Below, one piece after another: positions 17,824 through 25,964 of a DNA stretch of 64,000 bases. How positions within the stretch are numbered: position 1 is the first letter of the stretch; each line of letters opens with the position of its first letter. Position numbers and translations under genes: made by a program. The notes under the pieces were generated by a model, which searched no databases, had not been told where the DNA came from, and saw nothing but the letters and a program-made list of their open reading frames with translations. The stretch comes from Lysinibacillus odysseyi (lineage in GTDB: Bacteria > Bacillota > Bacilli > Bacillales_A > Planococcaceae). The DNA lies in NCBI GenBank assembly GCA_014595895.1, contig JABUKB010000002.1:1-64000 (forward strand), in the 5' to 3' direction.

Positions 17824-18101
17824 CGTACTTTATTTGGGGCTCTATCGTTTTGATTACCCTATCGATGATTGTTATCGTTGTACGACTTGTAAAGGGGCCA
17901 GATGCCTCTGACCGGGTGGTAGCACTTGATGCCATTGGCGTATGTCTTATTGCTCTCGTTGCTTTATTTTCTATAATGGCAGATACTATTTTTTTCCTGG
18001 AAATTATTTTGCTGCTCGCGATTCTATCCTTTATTGGTACAGTCGCCTTCTCTAAATTTATAGAGAAAGGAGATATTATTGATCGTGACAATTCTCGCTA
18101 A
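17820..18101 (+). CDS. mrpF: Mrp antiporter subunit F
   Basis: This 93-residue protein has three membrane helices and the conserved 'RLVKGPDASDRVVALDAIG' motif, in which the two Asp residues are characteristic of MrpF. It overlaps mrpE by four bases (ATGA). In B. subtilis MrpF (MnhF) is also linked with cholate efflux; that role is not inferable here. Confidence 0.96.
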   Translation: MTYFIWGSIVLITLSMIVIVVRLVKGPDASDRVVALDAIGVCLIALVALFSIMADTIFFLEIILLLAILSFIGTVAFSKFIEKGDIIDRDNSR

Positions 18102-18453
18102 TAGTTTAGTTGTCTTTTTTATCTCAGTCGGTTTGATCTTTATTATTGTCACGGCCATTGGTCTTTACCGCTTACCTGACCTTTATACACGGGCACATGC
18201 TGCCTCTAAAAGTGCCACGCTTGGCGTCATGTGCATTTTAATCGGAGTGTTCTTTCACTTCTGGTTAATTGAAGGCCATTTTAATGCACGTATTTTGCTA
18301 GGGGTTTTATTTATCTTCATTACAGGCCCTGTAGGCGGGCATATTATGAGTCGCAGTTCTTATATTGCAGGAGTCAAGCCTTGGAAAGGTACAGTGCATG
18401 ACGATTTAAAAGAAGAAATCAATCGGATGAAAAAAGAACAAGGTATCAAATAA
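18079..18453 (+). CDS. mrpG: Mrp antiporter subunit G
   Basis: This 124-residue subunit has three membrane helices. Motifs are 'TAIGLYRLPDLYTRAHAASK' and 'ITGPVGGHIMSRSSY', both typical of MrpG/PhaG. It starts with TTG after GAAAGGAG inside the end of mrpF (23-base overlap). It is the last gene of the operon and is followed by a terminator. Confidence 0.96.
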   Translation: MIVTILANSLVVFFISVGLIFIIVTAIGLYRLPDLYTRAHAASKSATLGVMCILIGVFFHFWLIEGHFNARILLGVLFIFITGPVGGHIMSRSSYIAGVKPWKGTVHDDLKEEINRMKKEQGIK

Positions 18454-18455
18454 AA

Positions 18456-18487
18456 AAAAGGTGTCCACTATAGGGGGCACCTTTTTC
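18456..18487 (+). terminator. Rho-independent terminator of the mrp operon
   Basis: AAAGGTGTCC and GGGGCACCTTT pair around a short loop and are followed by a T tract. The preceding A run means it could also stop the convergent small gene. Confidence 0.88.
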
Positions 18488-18491
18488 TTCA

Positions 18492-18689
18492 TTAATACGG
18501 ACCGTACGGCGGGTAAAACGGACTATTATAATATGGATATGGTGAGTACGGTAATGGATAAGGTCCATAAGGTCTTATTTGACTACCAAGAAAACTACCT
18601 AAAAAACCGCCAAAAAAAGGACCGCCGATAAAAGGAACCCCGAAGCCGTACCCTCTATTAAAGCCATATCCTCTATAATGTCTAGGCAT
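18492..18689 (-). CDS. Small Gly/Tyr/Pro-rich protein
   Basis: This 65-residue low-complexity protein is not assigned to a family. The N-terminal half is Gly/Phe-rich with tandem 'RGYGFNRGYGFG' and 'GGPFFGGFLGSFLG'. The C-terminal half repeats Pro-Tyr, as in 'YPYYNSPFYPPYGPY'. There is no cysteine, signal peptide or membrane segment. A good AGGAGGAGATATT precedes the ATG, so translation is likely. Such compositions occur in Bacillales spore-coat and exosporium-type proteins, so a coat role is possible but only a guess from composition. Confidence 0.65.
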   Translation of the reverse strand: MPRHYRGYGFNRGYGFGVPFIGGPFFGGFLGSFLGSQIRPYGPYPLPYSPYPYYNSPFYPPYGPY

Positions 18690-18747
18690 AATATCTCCTC
18701 CTCACCTTACTTTATGTTTTGTAAAAAAACCTCGTTATGTCATACGC

Positions 18748-19368
18748 CTACACATGCGGGAAAATCGCTGCTTCGTCCAGCACTTCAATTCTTCCGCGCT
18801 CATAGATGATATAGCCTTGAGCGCGCCACAAACTTAAGTTGCTCGTCACTTTTTGACGGCTGCAACCTACCAGATTAGAAATTTCCTCATGTGTCAGCGG
18901 TAACTCAATAACTAGCTTCTGATCTTTTCTTTCGGCAAAACGGCATAAAAACCAGCCTAGCCTGTCAGGTACTGATAAATTGGTCAAGGCTTGAACAAAA
19001 TTTTGTGTTTCAATTAGCCTCTCTGCCATTGTTTTACAAAGCGTTTGCCAAAGAGGTGGATTTTTCTTTAAAAATTCAAGCAATTTTTCTGCAGGCAACA
19101 TGTAAAGGGTAACATCTGTCAAACTGCTCGCATAGCGTGTTCTTAACGGTTCTTCAGCTAAAATTTCCGCTAACCCGAATAAGTCCCCTGCCTTCCGTAG
19201 CGATAGGGTAATATCCTGCCCGTCTACAGCTTCCTGACCAATTTTCACCCAACCGCTTCCTAAAAAATACAAATATGTAGGCCGCTCCCCTATTTGAAAT
19301 ATTCTTATGTCTTTTGATACTTGCAGTTCTTTCCCCTGCTCTTTTACAAATAACAGTAAGTCCTTCAT
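18748..19368 (-). CDS. Crp/Fnr family transcriptional regulator
   Basis: This 206-residue regulator has an N-terminal cyclic-nucleotide-binding-type beta barrel (about 10-115) and a C-terminal winged helix-turn-helix. The recognition helix is in 'EEISNLVGCSRQKVTSNL' (about 155-172). It lacks the N-terminal cysteine cluster of Fnr, and the barrel segment 'DLFGLAEILAEEPLRTRYA' has the general cAMP-pocket shape but not a clear CRP ligand signature, so the effector is unknown. Compared with CRP 'SRETVGR', it keeps the Arg but has Gln for Glu and Ser for the second Arg. It is divergent from an ABC importer, with a perfect palindrome between. A strong AAGGAGGGAT precedes the ATG. Confidence 0.9.
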   Translation of the reverse strand: MKDLLLFVKEQGKELQVSKDIRIFQIGERPTYLYFLGSGWVKIGQEAVDGQDITLSLRKAGDLFGLAEILAEEPLRTRYASSLTDVTLYMLPAEKLLEFLKKNPPLWQTLCKTMAERLIETQNFVQALTNLSVPDRLGWFLCRFAERKDQKLVIELPLTHEEISNLVGCSRQKVTSNLSLWRAQGYIIYERGRIEVLDEAAIFPHV

Positions 19369-19425
19369 GTCATCCCTCCTTTTTTCTATTATAAAGAATA
19401 GTTCCTATTTAATTAGCATTATATT

Positions 19426-19441
19426 TGTCACCTAGGTGACA
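19426..19441. promoter_or_regulatory. Perfect 16-bp palindrome, candidate Crp/Fnr-family operator
   Basis: TGTCACCTAGGTGACA is a perfect inverted repeat with arms TGTCA and TGACA separated by six bases, the same geometry as CRP sites (TGTGA-N6-TCACA). It lies 57 bases upstream of the Crp/Fnr gene start and 96 bases upstream of the divergent ssuB-like gene. A role in auto- and cross-regulation is inferred from geometry and location. Confidence 0.6.
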
Positions 19442-19537
19442 GACTAATACCTTGAATTCCCATAAAATCTGTAATATCATATAAAACAGACTAACTTGGT
19501 AAGAATTATAAGCTTTTAAATTAGAGGAGGGAAAACA

Positions 19538-20389
19538 ATGTCTGAACCTCATATTGTGTTTCAAGATGTGCACAAATCATTTGAGCAAAAAGGGAGTCAG
19601 CCTGTCATTGCTTTAGATCAAGTGAACCTTACTATTAACAAGGGTGAATTTATTTCTTTATTAGGTCCGTCAGGTTGCGGGAAATCCACCCTATTAAATA
19701 TTGTAGCGGGATTGGATAAACAAACTTCTGGTTCTATTACAGTGAATGGCCAGCCTATCAAAGGACCTGGCAATGATCGAATTGTCGTATTCCAAGAATC
19801 GGGGCTATTTCCTTGGATGAGTGTGCTTGATAATGTCATGTATGGCTTACTTATAAAAAAAGTGCCAAAAGAAGAAGCAAAAGAACGTGCAATGAAATGG
19901 CTTCAAAAAGTACATTTAGGGAAATTTGCCAATGCACAACCTCATGAATTGTCAGGTGGTATGAAACAGCGTGTTGCTATTGCGCGTGCCCTTGTTATGG
20001 ACCCTGAAATTTTACTGATGGATGAGCCATTTGCAGCGCTAGATGAGCAAACGCGTATGGTGTTGCATAAAGAATTAGAAGAGCTATGGTACGAAACAAA
20101 AAAAACGATTATATTTGTTACCCATAATATTCGTGAAGCAGTCATTTTATCAGACCGTATTTTACTCATGAAAACACGCCCAGGCGGAGTAAAAAGTGTC
20201 TTCGATGTAAAAGCAGCCCGTCCGCGTCAAGCAACGGACAGCGTACTAGTGAATCTAGAAAGCCGTATTTTAGTTGAGTTGGAACAAGAGATGGAAAAAA
20301 TTCTGAAGGAGGAATTTGGACATGATTACGACCTTAAGAAGGATAGTCTTCGTGGCGATTCTGATAGCCATTTGGGAAGCGATATCTAA
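19538..20389 (+). CDS. ABC transporter ATP-binding protein, nitrate/sulfonate/taurine type
   Basis: This 283-residue cytoplasmic ATPase powers an importer of the SsuB/TauB/NrtD family. It has Walker A 'GPSGCGKST', the Q-loop 'VFQESGLFPW', signature 'LSGGMKQR', Walker B 'ILLMDEPFAAL' and the H-loop 'FVTHN'. The substrate could be aliphatic sulfonate, taurine or a thiamine-pyrimidine type compound. No sulfonate monooxygenase (ssuD) or thi gene is next to it, so it is left unnamed. It is the first gene of a three-gene operon divergent from the Crp/Fnr regulator, with AGAGGAGGG before the ATG. Confidence 0.93.
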   Translation: MSEPHIVFQDVHKSFEQKGSQPVIALDQVNLTINKGEFISLLGPSGCGKSTLLNIVAGLDKQTSGSITVNGQPIKGPGNDRIVVFQESGLFPWMSVLDNVMYGLLIKKVPKEEAKERAMKWLQKVHLGKFANAQPHELSGGMKQRVAIARALVMDPEILLMDEPFAALDEQTRMVLHKELEELWYETKKTIIFVTHNIREAVILSDRILLMKTRPGGVKSVFDVKAARPRQATDSVLVNLESRILVELEQEMEKILKEEFGHDYDLKKDSLRGDSDSHLGSDI

Positions 20390-21107
20390 ATTCGAAATAT
20401 TCCCCGCTTTTATGTGGCCGCCACTCATCATTCCAAATGATCCTGGTGGGGTAACAATATTAAAAACATTTATTTCAGGTTTTACAGGAGGTCAGCTGCT
20501 AGAAGCAACCTATGTATCTATTAGTCGATTGCTTGTCGGTTTCTCCATTGCGGTTGTGCTTGGGTTATTTTTAGGCTTCTTAATCTATAAATCTAAGCTA
20601 ATCGATGATACATTAGGATTTTTCGTTTCGACATTGCAATCGGTGCCAAACATTGTTTGGTTCCCTTTAGCTTTACTATGGTTTGGTCTAGGTGTAGAAT
20701 CTGTTATTTTCATCATTATTTTAGGAGCTACCCTTTCTCTAACGGTTACATCAAGCGCTGCCTTTAAAAGCGTGTCGCCGCTTCACATTCGTGTAGCACG
20801 TACGATGGGGTCATCAGGGTTTCACTTATTCCGTACAGTGATTTTACCAGCTACAATCCCACAGCTGATCGCTGGACTACGCGTAGCATGGGCACTTGCA
20901 TGGCGTGCTGTACTGGCCGGGGAATTGCTCGGCGGCAGTGGCGGTTTAGGTACTTTGCTTGATATGGGACGCTCATTACAGGCAATGGATTTAGTATTTG
21001 CGATTATGATCATTATTGGTGTGGTTGGCACTATTATTGATAATTTTGTTTTTGTCAAAATTGAACGTTCCGTTTTGCGTAAATGGGGTATTCAAACAGT
21101 AAAGTAG
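20322..21107 (+). CDS. ABC transporter permease, SsuC/TauC type
   Basis: This 261-residue inner-membrane permease has about six helices. The coupling-loop motif is 'RVARTMGSSGFHLFRTVILPATIPQLIAG' (read in two parts, about 165-195), with the EAA-type Gly in 'MGSSG'. ATG 20322 lies nine bases after AAGGAGG and is preferred over TTG 20316. The gene begins inside the last 68 bases of the ATPase gene, so the two are translationally coupled. Confidence 0.93.
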   Translation: MITTLRRIVFVAILIAIWEAISKFEIFPAFMWPPLIIPNDPGGVTILKTFISGFTGGQLLEATYVSISRLLVGFSIAVVLGLFLGFLIYKSKLIDDTLGFFVSTLQSVPNIVWFPLALLWFGLGVESVIFIIILGATLSLTVTSSAAFKSVSPLHIRVARTMGSSGFHLFRTVILPATIPQLIAGLRVAWALAWRAVLAGELLGGSGGLGTLLDMGRSLQAMDLVFAIMIIIGVVGTIIDNFVFVKIERSVLRKWGIQTVK

Positions 21108-21120
21108 GAGGATGAGGAAA

Positions 21121-22152
21121 ATGAAAAAGTTCAACAATTTTTGGTTATTAACAGTATTAGCAGCATTAACAGTCGTTTTAGCCGCTTGCGGTGGGGATAG
21201 TGATGAGGAAAAGACATCTGAAACAACTGAACAAGACAACGCAACAGAAGTACGTATCGGTTACTTCCCGAACATGACGCATATTGCTACAATTGTGGCT
21301 CTTGAAAAAGGTTTTTACGAGGAGCAATTAGGTAAGGATATCAAAATTACAACGCGTACATTTAACGATGGTTCTGCTTTCATGGAAGGTATGTCAACAG
21401 ATGCCATTGACTTAGGTACAGTAGGTCCAACACCGGCTTTAAATAACTATATTAAAAATCCTCAACACGAAATCATTGCAGGTGCTGTAAACGGTGGTGC
21501 TGTCCTAGTGGCACGTGCTGATTCTGGTATCGAAACAGTGGAAGATTTAGCAGGAAAAACAGTGGCAATTCCTACATTCGGTAGTACACAAGATGTTGGC
21601 CTAATGAAGACATTACAGGACGCTGGATTAAAAGTAAAAACAAGCGGTGGCGATGTGAATACAGTGAAACAAGCACCAGCTGACACAGCAGCTTTATTTT
21701 TACAAGGTGAAATTGATGCAGCAGCTACACAGGAGCCATGGGGTGTAAATATCGAAACAAATGCGGGTGGCAAACTAATTCTTGGTCCTGATGAATTTGC
21801 ATGGGGTAATGAATCAACAAACACAGTATTAGTAGCGACAAAAGCATTTACAAGCGCAAATCCGGAAACAACACAAAAAATATTAAAAGCACATGCAGCA
21901 GCGATTGATTTCATCAATGAAAACCCTGCAGAAGCAATCCAATTATTTTTAGATCATGTGAAAGAAATTACTGGTAAAGAATTATCGAAAGAAGAAGTAG
22001 AAAAAGCTTTCGAGCGTTTAACACCAACGACAAGTGTCAATGAAGAAGTATTAAAAGAGATGGCTACAATCTCTAAAGATGCGGGCTATATTACAAGCGA
22101 TAATATCGATGGTTTAGTAAACCTATCATATTTAGAAGAGGCAACAAAATAA
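21121..22152 (+). CDS. ABC transporter substrate-binding lipoprotein, SsuA/TauA type
   Basis: This 343-residue lipoprotein has a signal peptide ending in the lipobox 'VLAAC' (about residue 22). It should be anchored to the outer face of the membrane as the ligand receptor for the two preceding gene products. The mature part has the SsuA/TauA/NMT1 fold: 'VRIGYFPNMTHIATIVALEKG', 'DAIDLGTVGPTPALNNYI' and 'GGAVLVARADSGI'. ATG 21121 is chosen because AGGAGG lies nine bases before it and abuts ATG 21112. The Ser/Thr-rich ligand loop suits an oxyanion or sulfonate, but the ligand is not proven. Confidence 0.92.
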   Translation: MKKFNNFWLLTVLAALTVVLAACGGDSDEEKTSETTEQDNATEVRIGYFPNMTHIATIVALEKGFYEEQLGKDIKITTRTFNDGSAFMEGMSTDAIDLGTVGPTPALNNYIKNPQHEIIAGAVNGGAVLVARADSGIETVEDLAGKTVAIPTFGSTQDVGLMKTLQDAGLKVKTSGGDVNTVKQAPADTAALFLQGEIDAAATQEPWGVNIETNAGGKLILGPDEFAWGNESTNTVLVATKAFTSANPETTQKILKAHAAAIDFINENPAEAIQLFLDHVKEITGKELSKEEVEKAFERLTPTTSVNEEVLKEMATISKDAGYITSDNIDGLVNLSYLEEATK

Positions 22153-22189
22153 TTTACAGCATTATTTAATATTGCTGTTTATTATGAAA

Positions 22190-22226
22190 AATAGACTTTG
22201 CTCGCGAGAAGCAAAGTCTATTTTTT
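22190..22226 (+). terminator. Rho-independent terminator (bidirectional)
   Basis: AATAGACTTTGCT and AGCAAAGTCTATT pair around a small loop and are followed by a T run. It ends the ABC importer operon and faces the convergent aminopeptidase gene. Confidence 0.92.
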
Positions 22227-22263
22227 CATTTATCAGGACTGATTATAAGCGTTTTTTCCCTTA

Positions 22264-23757
22264 TTAAAAATGTTCCATAAAGGCAGCTAATGTGCGTACC
22301 ATGGCGCCCGTTCCGCCTTTTGGACCTAAATCATGCGCAGCTTGCGCATCAGAAGTACCCGCGATATCTAGATGAATCCATGGTGTATCTTCCGCAAACT
22401 CACCGACAAAACCGCCACCAAAAATCATATGACCATCGCGACCCGGTGAGTTATTTAAATCTGCCATATCTGATTTGCGGATTCGCTTTTTGTCCTTTTC
22501 CGTTAATGGTAAACGCCAGACAAATTCCCCGGTTTCAATCGTTGCTTCCATAAAGCTTTCAAAAAAAGCTTCATCATTGGTTAGCGCTCCTGTTTTATCA
22601 AAGCCTAGTGCCGTAATAACACCGCCTGTTAATGTAGCGACATCGATTAAATAATTGGCTCCGTGTTGCTTTGCATATGTCACAGCATCAGCTAATACTA
22701 AGCGCCCCTCTGCATCGGTATTTAATACTTCTACCGTTTTTCCGCTATATGTTGTAATGACATCGTCTGGCTTAAAGGCTAAGCCTGAAATCATATTATC
22801 TGTCGAGCCAATAACAGCGACAACATTGCGGTTTGGTCGCGTTTCACCAATAATTTTCATCGCGCCAAGCACTGCCGCAGCGCCACCCATATCGCCCTTC
22901 ATACCAACCATACCATCTTTTGGTTTTAGGGAATAGCCGCCTGTATCATAGGTAACTCCTTTACCGACTAAGCCGACTACATCCGTCCATTCCTCTGTCG
23001 CTTTATATTTTAATGTAATCATGCGCGGTTCTTCAGCAGAGCCTTGGTTTACGCTTAAAATTCCACCCATGCCCAACTCTTCTAACTGAGCTTTGTCTAA
23101 AATTTCTACATCAAAATCATATTGCTTTGCTAAATTAACGGCATAATCCGCTAAATCTGTTGCTTTCAACAGATTAGGTGGTAAGTTCACTAATGTACGT
23201 GCTTCATTGACAGCTTGTGCATAAATATGCCCCACTTCAAAGTTCATTGCGATTTGCTCAATTTCTGCCTCTGTTACAAGCTCTACACGATCTAAATAGC
23301 TATCCGCGACATTGGATGTTGTTTTATAATGGGCAATCGTATAATACCCCATTTCAATACCTTCAGCTGCTAAAAAGGCTACATCCTCTTCTTCAATAGC
23401 AGGTGTGACAAATGACTCCAACCAAATAGCATATTCATTTACCTTCAATGATTTTAATTGCTTCCCGACTAAACCAAATGTTTCACGCAGTATTTCTTCT
23501 GTTAAATCCTTTCCTGCGCCTAACCCCACGAAAACAACACGCTTTATGTGCGTATTTGCTGTAGTGACTGGGAACACCGTAATCTTTTTGACATCCGTGC
23601 TAATTTCGCCATTCTTCAGCCATGCTTCTACAGCCGCGCTAAAGAAAGGTGCAAACTTTGCCCAATTTTTCATTTGTGCCTGGTGTTTTTGCACACCGAT
23701 TACTATTGTTTCTGCTTTCGCTGTTTCAAATGACATATTTTGCTGTTCAATCTTCAT
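22264..23757 (-). CDS. pepA: Leucyl aminopeptidase (M17 family, YuiE-like)
   Basis: This 497-residue cytosolic metallo-aminopeptidase releases N-terminal residues from peptides using two Zn2+/Mn2+ ions. The catalytic domain has 'GLVGKGVTYDTGGYSLKP' with the catalytic Lys and metal Asp, 'MKGDMGGAAAV', and the M17 signature 'NTDAEGRLVLADA' with metal-binding Asp/Glu and the catalytic Arg. The N-terminal about 170 residues form the usual macro-like domain. In B. subtilis yuiE lies in the same cluster as yuiB, which is the next gene here. Confidence 0.95.
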   Translation of the reverse strand: MKIEQQNMSFETAKAETIVIGVQKHQAQMKNWAKFAPFFSAAVEAWLKNGEISTDVKKITVFPVTTANTHIKRVVFVGLGAGKDLTEEILRETFGLVGKQLKSLKVNEYAIWLESFVTPAIEEEDVAFLAAEGIEMGYYTIAHYKTTSNVADSYLDRVELVTEAEIEQIAMNFEVGHIYAQAVNEARTLVNLPPNLLKATDLADYAVNLAKQYDFDVEILDKAQLEELGMGGILSVNQGSAEEPRMITLKYKATEEWTDVVGLVGKGVTYDTGGYSLKPKDGMVGMKGDMGGAAAVLGAMKIIGETRPNRNVVAVIGSTDNMISGLAFKPDDVITTYSGKTVEVLNTDAEGRLVLADAVTYAKQHGANYLIDVATLTGGVITALGFDKTGALTNDEAFFESFMEATIETGEFVWRLPLTEKDKKRIRKSDMADLNNSPGRDGHMIFGGGFVGEFAEDTPWIHLDIAGTSDAQAAHDLGPKGGTGAMVRTLAAFMEHF

Positions 23758-23880
23758 GTTAAAAACCCCCTACATATCAATATTCCCATTATAGCGCTTT
23801 CTCATTACTTCGTGTAACGAAATGTTTAAGCTATTTATCTGTCCTGATATGGGAAATCTGCGGAGAAAAAATTTGCCAAC

Positions 23881-23921
23881 AAAAAAAAGCATCATCCACA
23901 ATGGATAATGCCATTTTTTTA
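23881..23921 (-). terminator. Rho-independent terminator of yuiB
   Basis: On the minus strand GCATTATCCA and TGGATGATGC form an imperfect stem followed by TTTTTTTT, right after the yuiB stop codon. Confidence 0.85.
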
Positions 23922-24245
23922 GAACATACGGTAGCCTGCCTTACGTAAATAAATCATTACAATACCGGCGACAATGGCACCTGCAAGCCCGCCAGCTAAA
24001 ATCGAGATGTCTGCCAAATGCAATGCCTGTACCTTTTCCATTAATGCTGGAAATGCTGTCCCTGGCTTGAAAATGTAATCTAAAAAGCTCACTTCATCAA
24101 TAATGAATATAACAATCACTGGGTAAACAACAGCCATCAGCCATGTCATACGAAGCAGCATATTTAGTAAAAATCCAATACCAAAGAACATTACGAAAAA
24201 GAGCACGACTGAAATAATTAACTCCACAATCGAAATTGAACCCAT
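23919..24245 (-). CDS. yuiB: YuiB-like membrane protein
   Basis: This 108-residue protein has three hydrophobic segments (about 5-30, 33-50 and 78-100). The N-terminal run 'VVLFFVMFFGIGFLLNMLLR' and 'WLMAVVYPV' match what I know of B. subtilis YuiB. The function is unknown. It is adjacent to the yuiE-like aminopeptidase as in B. subtilis, but has its own terminator and is probably a separate unit. Confidence 0.82.
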   Translation of the reverse strand: MGSISIVELIISVVLFFVMFFGIGFLLNMLLRMTWLMAVVYPVIVIFIIDEVSFLDYIFKPGTAFPALMEKVQALHLADISILAGGLAGAIVAGIVMIYLRKAGYRMF

Positions 24246-24326
24246 TTTATGTAGACCTCCATTTTCCCTTACAATAGTTTACATCATAGAGACAATGGTT
24301 TCAATGTCCTTCAAGTGATTGTCACA

Positions 24327-24824
24327 TTAACGGTTCATAAACAATTTGTACGATGTATAGCCAAATTGATCGCCAGGACTAAAATCATCAATTTGGGCTA
24401 ATGCATGCTGTTCAATGCGATGAGCAGCCATTTCTCTTAACAGCAAGGATGTTAAGGGGTCCTTTACCAGCTGTTGCGGCAAAAACCAAGCTACCTCAGC
24501 AATCTCCTTTTCCTGCGCTAAATATTGTTGGGTTGGATCTATCATTGCGGTATGGAAAATTGCCATATTATCGCTAATAGTGCCTCTTATGACACCGGAT
24601 CGAAAACCGACCATCCCTTTCACCCGGATGTCAATAGCAGTCTCTTCTTTTACTTCCCGAACGACCGCCCTATCAATCGTCTCACCCTCTTGCACAAAAC
24701 CTGCCGGAATGGACCAAAAGCCCTTTAAGCCGCTATACGTTTTTTTGACGACTAGCCATTCTCCATTCGCATTTTCTACAATAGCTCCTACACCCAGCCA
24801 TACATTTCCCCGATCTTTTTTCAT
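24327..24824 (-). CDS. Nudix hydrolase
   Basis: This 165-residue cytoplasmic hydrolase should cleave a nucleoside diphosphate linked to some group X. The Nudix box is 'GFVQEGETIDRAVVREVKEE' plus the next residues 'TAI', with all the metal-binding Glu residues and the Arg present. A core 'GLKGFWSIPAG' precedes it. The substrate is not predictable. ATG 24824 follows AGGAAGG. A decayed bcr1-like repeat lies directly upstream and may overlap its promoter region. Confidence 0.9.
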   Translation of the reverse strand: MKKDRGNVWLGVGAIVENANGEWLVVKKTYSGLKGFWSIPAGFVQEGETIDRAVVREVKEETAIDIRVKGMVGFRSGVIRGTISDNMAIFHTAMIDPTQQYLAQEKEIAEVAWFLPQQLVKDPLTSLLLREMAAHRIEQHALAQIDDFSPGDQFGYTSYKLFMNR

Positions 24825-24841
24825 CCAATAAACCTTCCTTT

Positions 24842-24992
24842 ATAAAGTGAAAATTCAACCAGCAAGATTTCTCTTATCCCCGAGTGACCAGTATTTCAAG
24901 CAATCAAGCTTTTCCACGTAATTGATCTCCCCGTTACTTCCAGACCTTCTTACGTCTTTAGGCAGGCATCTTGCCCGGTAATGCAGGATAAA
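24842..24992 (+). repeat. bcr1-like structured repeat, decayed copy
   Basis: This segment aligns along its length with the better preserved repeats at 27488-27678 and 36051-36302. Shared blocks include AAAGTGAAA at the left, 'AATTGATCTCCC' in the middle and 'GGTAATGCAGGATAAA' at the right, in the same order. The arms of the main hairpin no longer pair well. It is bounded by ATAAA at 24842-24846 and 24988-24992, consistent with a 5-base target duplication. It lies between two minus-strand genes. Confidence 0.7.
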
Positions 24993-24995
24993 AGA

Positions 24996-25020
24996 AGAGA
25001 CGTTTCCATTAACGTCTCCC
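24996..25020 (-). terminator. Terminator of the MBL-fold hydrolase gene
   Basis: GAGACGTT and AACGTCTC form a perfect stem after the minus-strand hydrolase gene. On the minus strand it is followed by TCTTCTTTT. It abuts the right end of the decayed repeat. Confidence 0.75.
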
Positions 25021-25034
25021 GCATCTAATCACTA

Positions 25035-25871
25035 TTATTTATGGTGTACAACTTCTTTTACTTTCAACTCTGCAATAATGGACTGTACAATATGTAGAGC
25101 ATCCCATTCCCCTAATGATAATGTCATGATGGGATATTTTTTTGGAAACAGTGTTTTTGTAATATGCTCGTTGCTATAGCCTTCCTGATACAGACGCTCC
25201 ACCCGGTACGTCAAGTTTTGCAAATAATCAAGCTTGGCCTCTAAGTGCTCGCGTCCATTTGGCAAATAGCCTGCATGCTGACAAAACACCTCATCAAAAT
25301 CATATTGCAGCACTTTTTGTAAAGAACGAATCGTTGAAGGAGTATGTTCTTCTCGCAATGTCACCTTAGATTTTGTTTGGACATACAAATCTCCCGTAAA
25401 AAGCTGACCGGTAGACTCATTCAGAAAGGCACAATGATCATAAGCATGGCCCGGCGTCTCGATTGCTAGCCAATCATATTGCCGAGAAGAAAACTTTTCC
25501 GGCATCGGCAACGGGTGAAAAGGTTCACGCTTCCCCCAAAAGAAATGACGATACAATGGATACTTGCCGCCTTCATGGGCTAGGCGCATACTTTTTTCAC
25601 TTAAATAGATAGGTACATTGAAGTTTTGTTGGATATAGCCCGCATTGCCGGTATGATCTTCGTGGATATGGCTAATGACCACTTGATCAAATGACTGTTC
25701 ATGGAAAAACGGACGACATATCTCCTTTAATGAAGATGAGCCTGTATCGAGAAGCAAACCATCATAGCAGTATATATAAACATTCAATCGTATCTTTTGA
25801 AATTGCACCTTACCATTGATAAAGTGAATATCCCCTACTTGACCTCGATCTACTTTTTTCTGGACAAACAT
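25035..25871 (-). CDS. MBL-fold metallo-hydrolase
   Basis: This 278-residue protein has a metallo-beta-lactamase fold. The metal-binding motif is 'SHIHEDHTGN' (HxHxDH). Later metal ligands are the His in 'ETPGHAYDHCAF', the Asp in 'LFTGDLYVQ' and the His in 'EVFCQHAG'. Such enzymes act as thioesterases, lactonases, glyoxalase II-like hydrolases or phosphodiesterases; the substrate here cannot be told. ATG 25871 lies six bases after GGAGG and is preferred to TTG 25886. Confidence 0.9.
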   Translation of the reverse strand: MFVQKKVDRGQVGDIHFINGKVQFQKIRLNVYIYCYDGLLLDTGSSSLKEICRPFFHEQSFDQVVISHIHEDHTGNAGYIQQNFNVPIYLSEKSMRLAHEGGKYPLYRHFFWGKREPFHPLPMPEKFSSRQYDWLAIETPGHAYDHCAFLNESTGQLFTGDLYVQTKSKVTLREEHTPSTIRSLQKVLQYDFDEVFCQHAGYLPNGREHLEAKLDYLQNLTYRVERLYQEGYSNEHITKTLFPKKYPIMTLSLGEWDALHIVQSIIAELKVKEVVHHK

Positions 25872-25964
25872 ACAACCCCTCCTCAAAAATGCAATATATT
25901 ACTATTATATTACCATTTTTCTAGCATAAGAGAGTAATTATTGTTTTGAGGCATAAAAATCTTC

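Noticed and set aside
18748-22152. Classification of the importer as a sulfonate (ssu) or nitrate operon
   Set aside because: The family match is clear, but no ssuD, tauD, nitrate reductase or thiamine gene is adjacent, so the substrate was left open.
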